64,000 bases of DNA, from positions 400,017 to 464,016 of the forward strand of contig NC_034009.1 of NCBI RefSeq assembly GCF_000346465.2, in the 5' to 3' direction. Below are positions 57,985-64,000 of this stretch, one piece after another. The first letter of the stretch is position 1. Every line of letters starts with the position of its first letter. Made by a program: the position numbers and the translations under genes. The DNA comes from Prunus persica (lineage: Eukaryota; Streptophyta; Magnoliopsida; Rosales; Rosaceae). Below the pieces are notes generated by a model, which was given only the letters and a program-made list of their open reading frames with translations, was not told the origin of the DNA and did no database searches.

Positions 57985-58402
57985 GTTGCTATACTAATTT
58001 TTTTTATTTTAAAAAAAACCCCGAGTATAGCCAGGCGGCTATACTATTTTTAAAAAAAACCCCCGACTATAGCCGAGCGGCTATACTATTTATTACAAAA
58101 AAGAGCCCCGCGTGGAAACAAATATAGCCGCGCGGCTGTACTATATTAAAAAAATTATCCATGTATAGCCGCGCGGCTATACTATTTAAAAGGAGAAGTG
58201 ACCCGGCTAGCGATTAAGTGTGCACGTGTCAAAACAGGTATAGCCGCCCGGCTATACGATTTTTTCCAAAAATTACTGTAGTAAAGCCTCGGGGCGATAC
58301 CTTTTTTTAAAATAAAATATACCCGAGTATAGCCGCGCGGCGATACGATTTAATTTTAAAAAAGAGACCAACGTGTCAAAAATAGTATAGCCGTGGCTGT
58401 AC
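57985..58402. repeat. Array of 20-bp GC palindromes (GTATAGCCGCGCGGCTATAC)
   Basis: Full or near-full units occur at 58025-58044, 58066-58086, 58122-58141, 58163-58182, 58238-58257, 58281-58300, 58327-58346 and 58385-58402 (shortened), with a half unit at 57985-57994. The arms GTATAGCC/GGCTATAC are conserved, the centre varies (GCGC, AGGC, GAGC, GCCC), and ACTATTT or ACGATTT usually follows. Spacers are mostly poly-A/T. A second motif, ACGTGTCAAAA or CGCGTGGAAACAA, precedes three units. The array is non-coding and unlike all neighbouring DNA in composition. I know similar GC palindromes from plant repeat DNA only loosely, and I cannot assign a family. Confidence 0.85.
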
Positions 58403-61400
58403 TATGAGGAACGTATGAAACACCCCAATCCAATTGACTCAGAGTCAGAGACATCCCGACCAGTCCTTGATGCTAGAGTGGCCCTTCTGAAATCAACAAA
58501 CCATTCTGGGTAAGCAACTGGAAGATCTCATATTTTCACAGTTTTCTGATATTTAGTTATTTTGGTAGTTTATTTTTCTTGGTCATTTGCTGTATTACAA
58601 CAAATCCAGGAAACCCCGGTAGTGTTAATGCGGCATTACAACAAATCCAGGCTCGAAGTCAACAGACCACAGTAACTACTTATAATACACCAATTGTACT
58701 GTTTTCTTCCTTTCCTTCTTTCTAATTTTAGTAAAGCTTTGCTTCTTCCTTGTCTGTAGGACATAAAGAGTGAAGTTAACATGGGCACTGCTCAGAGATC
58801 TTTGCCTATGGATTCTTCAATTTATGGGCAGGGCATGATGCAGTCAAAACCAGGAATGGGGAATGCAGGTATGACTTCCTGGTTCTTAAAAGAATTTAAG
58901 AATCAAAATAGAGGCATAGAATTTTATGTTGTCTACCAGACAGGAGAAGGATTAAAAGCATCTTGATTTTGTTATGTTTGTTTATGCTCACTTTCCTACT
59001 TTCTTTGTTTCCTTCCACATCATTCCTAACACCAATCTACAATTTATGAGGTATAATTCAGATTAAATAATATTTCGACCTTTCTATTAGGTAAATGTCT
59101 TGTAATTGTGAGTTGTATTCTGAAGTTCATGTGTCACAGATGCATCACTCTTCCTCTCAACAACAACAAGATCCTTTGCAGCCTGAGCAAGTACAACAGG
59201 TTGTGCTTCCTTTTGTTGATACAGTGATGTCAAGTGCTTTATTTTCCCTTCACTGCTATAAGCTAAATTTTTTATTGAGGTCACATGTTTGAATATTAAT
59301 TCTGTCTGAGCTTTTCTATGAACCAAATTGATACTATACTAAAACATATATATTAGATTAATTACTAATGGCCGTTTATTATGTAATAGAATAGCTGCAA
59401 GAGGAAAGGACCTTCTTCCTCTGGAGCTGCTAACAGTACTGGTACAGGAAATACAATTGGTCCTTCACCCAACTCTCAACCATCAACGCCTTCCACCCAT
59501 ACCCCTGGAGATGGAGTTTCTATGGCTGGTAATTTGCCAAATGCCAGTAGCAAATTAGAACAAAAGTCTTCACCGTAGACATTTTATTGGAACAAGCAAT
59601 CACTAATTACTTTCATACCTTTTCCAATAATATCTTGATTTAAAATCATGTGTGAAGGATGGAAAAGGGAAATTTGATGCTCCTAATTATTTGATTATGT
59701 TTATTAGATGTCCATGTTTCAATGGATATGCAATTGATAAAGGTGTTGTGTGTACAAAGTTACTAGCAAGACACGCATTTTCTTATAATCTGAGGTTTTT
59801 GAATCTCATATATTTAAATATGCTATACTTTGTGTTTGACAGCAAAATTTTATCTCCAAAGTTCTCATTTCCCCACATATCCATTTTATTCTCCATGTAT
59901 AAGTTATAAGTTATAACTATCTATACTTTTAACATTGTGTCCAATTGGAGTGCTTGAGATTAATGGCTCCAATCTGTGTCTGCTACCTGATTTATCTAAT
60001 GGGACCACTCTAGCAAATTGTGCTTGCTTCGAGACAGATTTTCCCCACTAAATTTAAAAAGTCTTTGTTGAATCATTTTTTCAATTGCAGGATGACATTG
60101 AACAATTCGGAGATGTTGGCTCCTTAGAAGATAATGTGGAATCCTTTTTATCACATGATGATGGAGATGGAAGGGATCTTTTTGGCACATTGAAACGGAA
60201 CCCTGCACATTCTGCAGAAGCTTCAAAGGGTATAGATTATTTCATGTTAGAAAATGTTTTTTTCTCCTAAATTTGTTAAATGTTCATTGATAGCATAGCC
60301 AAAGATGCATGATTCATGATATCCAAACAACTAATGGTATTAGCCTAAAAATATGGCCATCATGACTGCTCTTCTACCCGTCAATTGTCTCTAAGAGCTT
60401 CTCCTTCGTCACCTTGTTGCCAAGGTGCATTTTATCATCCAAAGCATAGAGCTTGAACTTGAAACTAGGATCATGCATGGCAACTTGGGTCCATGCAACC
60501 CAGGAACCTTATTACAGAAGGAACCTATGACCATGTGTGTTTTTTTATCCCAGCATTATCACCATCCACCTCCTCTTCTTTCCCAGAGAGAAGCCCTTTG
60601 GGATACCCTCCAAAACTGGTTGAATGTTCACTACCAACCAATGGGTCCACAATACAATTGGGTATTTTGGTTCCGGGGCATCAATATCCTGCACCGCAAG
60701 AGCCAGATTCTTGGTTACTTGGCAGATTGTACCATTTAGTGGTAAGGATTTTTTTCTTCCCTCCTTGACCTTCTAATGTGTACTTTCTGGGCAGTCTTCC
60801 TTCATGGTCTATTCCAGGTGATGTCAACCTGAATTCATTGCTAGCTGCCATATTTCTTGCTAATAAATTATTTTATATGCCAAAACCCATGAGACAATCT
60901 TGCTAAATTCAATGCAGCCAATATTACTGCTATTAAGTACAGTGCTAATTGATCCAACTGACTGCAACAGTGACTTTTTCTCTTTAACTCAGGTTTTTCC
61001 TTCAGTGAAGTTGGTTCAATACGTAAAAGTAGTAGCAAAGTTGTCTGTTGTCTGTTGTCATTTCTCTTCAGAAGGAAAACTGTTGGCCAGTGCTGGGCAT
61101 GACAAGGTATAATTCCCTCTAGGGAATGAATTACAATTTCTAAAGATACTGGTGAACAATAATGCTAGAGAGACCACACTTTTGCACCATATTGAAATAC
61201 CACATCATGTGGCAAATAATGTGTACGTGCCATGTCAATTAATGATTTTCTCTCTTTGGAAGTTGCTTGTACAAATCACTTGCCACATTATGTCGTATTG
61301 AAATGTGGTACAAAAATTTGGTCTGCCTAGTACTACTATATTTAATGTTGTAAAGTGTTTATTCATTTATGCTTCACATGAATGATGCTGTTACTAGTTA

Positions 61401-64000
61401 CTACTGACTTGTATTATTTTGGTCCAGAAGATACTTCGGGAAATATGTTATGACTTAGTTCCGGGGAAAGCCATTCTGATTATTTTGATTATTTATCTAA
61501 AACAAAGCATCTCTACTGATTGTTACACCCCATATTTGTGATAACATTTGAAGTTGACACTGATTTAGTGGGGTGCATGTAAGAAAAAATAGATTGATAC
61601 CAGAATTCGCTGTATCCCTGAAGATCCTTTTACCAAAATGGTTGAATGGCTTTGGCGTATATGCATTGTCACTGGCTCTGTATGATTGCGATTTTATAAA
61701 GTTCTCCCAGAATGGCCTTTTTCCAGTTTCACATAGTATTTCCAACTGGAGGCAAGGCATTCATTTTACATAGTAAGATGTGTGTGATAATGTCTTATGG
61801 GGAAAATGCAGATCGATGGTAAAACACTTTTGATTGTGGGTTTAACTACCTGTGCAATCAAGGCAGGATTATTTGGGAAAGAAAACCCACATATACGTGT
61901 GTGTGTGTGTGTGTGTATATATATATGTATATGTATAAAGATTTTCTCCTATGTATTACTGTATGGATGCCATGTATTTTCTACTACCCCTCCCTCTCCC
62001 TGTTTACAATGGCATCGGCACGGTAATAACGTCCGAACGTCCGCATAGGAGAAGAACTGATATATGAGTAGAGAATCTGTGGTGTTCCTGATTCTTCCGT
62101 GGTGCTATAGTTGCGCAAACTCAAATTGACCATGTTTGATTTTGCCTTATCCACAATCAAAGAATCAGAAGGTTTAAGAATTGGTCTCAAATGCCCATGA
62201 TCCAACTCAGGTGGCATTGTGGTTGGATGGGGAAGGGGTAAAGCCCAGGTTCAAGTCTTGTTGTAAGCTAAATAATTGATTTACTAATTGGGTTTAGGTA
62301 CTTCTTATCTGATAATTGTAACAGAACTGGTTTTAGATTGATTCTATTTTGAGATTGTCTGAAACTTTTACTTTGGAATTCAATAAATTAGTGACTTCAA
62401 TTGATTAAGACAATCCTAAGTTATCCAAATTTCAATATTAATGAGAAAAGGAATGATGTGAATGATTTTCTTTTGTTTTTTCATGTCAGTAGGTTGTTGT
62501 CTGGAATATGGAAACACTGCAAACTGAAAGCACATCAGAGGAGCACTCCTTGATAATTACTGATGTTCGATTTAGACCAAATTCAGCAAATTCAACTCAG
62601 TTGGCAACTTCTTCATTTGACACAACTGTGCGACTTTGGGATGCTGCTGAAGTAAATTCTGTGCTTCCATTTCTGTTTCATTTTCAATGTTGCCAAATGC
62701 ATTTTCCATAAACAATTTTTGGTTTCCCTTCCTCTGGTTTTGATTTATTCTCAATTAAATATCTTGACCCCGACTGAAATAATTATTCAAAATAGTTGGC
62801 AAGGTAACTTCTTCGTTTTTTTTATGCTTGTTCATGAATGCTTATTGTTTCTCAAAGGAATCATAGTTTTGTTACAATATAATGTTTGCGGTTGTCTAAC
62901 TGGATAGTCTTATTGATGACATGCATTATGACAATCTTGCTAGTTTGTAAATTCAATTTGAGGAGACTCAAGATTTTTTAATACACTATGGAATTTAGGT
63001 AATGGTGTGATAAGGCGTAGGTTTAAAATTTGTCAGATTTATATATTGTTTTGGCCCATGTAAGTCTCAGGATAGTCAGCTAAGCATGATCGGTGTTATT
63101 TAAAGTGTAACATGAATGCTAAGAATGGATTTCACTTATTTGAACTTTCAAACATGATATGGTATATAAGATACTGTATATTTTACAACATTGTCATTAT
63201 AATCTACCTTCAGAGAGAGATATTTGACCTCTCTTTTGACTTCTGTTTTCATTATTTTATAGCTTCTACTTCGGTATATTTTGTATGTTATCAATGGCAT
63301 CAGGTCCATTTTATGTGCTGGAATATCCGAACATAGTATGCATTAGGTGCTTGTATTTGACACGTGTAATCAAGAATTTCCCGACTTTCTTTTTCTTTAT
63401 CACCAGTGAAGATTTTGGTCCGCATTTATAAAGGGCACTTATATTTAGTTTATTCCTTTCTGCCCATTTTATTATTTTGGGTTTCTAAAGGGTTGAGTTC
63501 ATTTTTGCAGGGCATACCTCGCATGTAATGTCACTTGATTTCCTTCCTAAGAAGAATAACCTTTTCTGCTCCTGTGATGCTAACAATGAGATTCGCTTTT
63601 GGAATATCAATCAGTGTTCTTGCACTCGCGTTTCTAAGGTTAGTATTGGGACTCTCCTTTAGTTATTTGAAGTTCATGATTAATTTTTGTTTATTTTCTG
63701 TTCTAAACACCAGTCATTTAATGATCCAGAGAGGTTCAACACAGGTGAGATTCCAGCCGAGAATTGGACAGTTTTTTGCTGCTGCATCTGGAAATGTTGT
63801 GTCTATATTTGATGCTGAGAGTGACAGGCAGACACATTCATTGCAATTGTTAATTTCAACGGAACTTAAAGGTTTCATTAATCAATCAAGTCTGAAAAGT
63901 ATGTTATGTTTTGATATGTTACTGATCGGAAAGCACGATGTTCTGAATCTCAGGGTCACTCCACTGAGGTACACTCTCTTTGCTGGGATACAAATGGAGA
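58403..64000 (+). pseudogene. 5'-truncated LEUNIG_HOMOLOG-like corepressor pseudogene
   Basis: Exon remnants match LUH/LUG transcriptional corepressors: 58403-58509 (YEERMKHPNP, RPVLDARVALLKS), 58610-58671 (ALQQIQARSQQTT), 58760-58868 (DIKSEVNMG), 59140-59199 (HHSSSQQQQD), 59390-about 59575 ([16 protein letters not shown]), 60091-60229 (DDIEQFGDVGSLEDNVESFL), then WD40 exons 60993-61106, 62493-62651, 63511-63638, 63730-about 63848 and 63954-64000. The N-terminal LUFS domain is absent because the palindrome array abuts the first remnant. Lesions are a 17-bp duplication before exon 58610, missing middle exons, a 7-bp duplication (61041-61054) shifting the first WD repeat, TAG where a Lys codon is expected at the 62490 acceptor, no PSYSLHAYTG-type exon before 63511, and a lost GT donor near 63847. 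It is very unlikely to make a functional corepressor. It continues past the window. Confidence 0.85.
62205..62275 (+). mobile_element. SINE-like tRNA head inside the pseudogene
   Basis: Plus-strand GTGGCATTGTGGTTGGATGG (A-box-like) is followed about 30 bases later by CAGGTTCAAGTCTTG (B box). It lies in an intron-like stretch of the LUH-type pseudogene. Confidence 0.42.

Noticed and set aside
57985..58402. CRISPR-like array of spaced repeats
   Set aside because: The genome is a plant, the units are perfect-type palindromes with variable centres, and the spacers are short, unequal and poly-A/T rich.
59576..59578. TAG in the LUH-like CKRKG exon counted as a firm nonsense mutation
   Set aside because: The GT of the same bases could be a splice donor (CACC/GTAGAC), so the stop may lie in an intron. 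The pseudogene call rests on the other lesions.

Overview
The window is eukaryotic plant nuclear DNA. Genes carry many short exons and AT-rich GT-AG introns, and the products are plant-specific: PTAC5, a LEUNIG-type corepressor, a plant cytosolic glutathione reductase and an F-box/DUF295 protein. Gene density, compact introns and the repeat types suggest a woody eudicot. Rosaceae (Prunus-like) is my best guess, but that is inference.

Layout. Bases 1-3340 hold a possible gene tail (1-69), a decayed duplicate of a neighbouring gene's 5' end (about 420-845) and an F-box/DUF295 gene on the minus strand with an in-frame stop (1195-2448). Bases 3830-6240 hold a two-exon coiled-coil protein gene (+). 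Bases 7440-15873 hold membralin (-), whose 5' leader probably extends to about 16990 and contains a small terminal-inverted-repeat element in a leader intron. Bases 19466-29492 hold an 18-exon GBA2-type glucosylceramidase (+). Bases 31385-40564 hold a 16-exon cytosolic/peroxisomal glutathione reductase (+), with a TRIM element, a SINE-like unit and a 100-bp tandem duplication in its introns. Bases 42273-44848 hold PTAC5 (-), and 47232-51065 hold a signal-peptide type-I membrane protein (-).

From about 51.1 kb on the window is repeat territory: SINE-like units, a degenerate array of about 50 bp units split by a GC-rich element, a retroposon with a 14-bp target duplication, an F-box fragment joined to a broken Ty3/gypsy copy, and an array of 20-bp GC palindromes (57985-58402). 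The array abuts a 5'-truncated LEUNIG_HOMOLOG-like pseudogene that runs off the right end.

The intact genes are not an operon or an evident functional cluster. They are independent housekeeping genes: ER quality control, sphingolipid turnover, glutathione redox, plastid transcription and the secretory pathway. The most interesting signals are the palindrome array fused to the corepressor pseudogene, the membralin gene in which a conserved exon segment is broken but can be skipped in frame as a 118-base intron, and the duplicated promoter and start region near the left end. Exon boundaries were placed by eye from splice consensus, reading phase and remembered family sequence. No transcript or database evidence was available.
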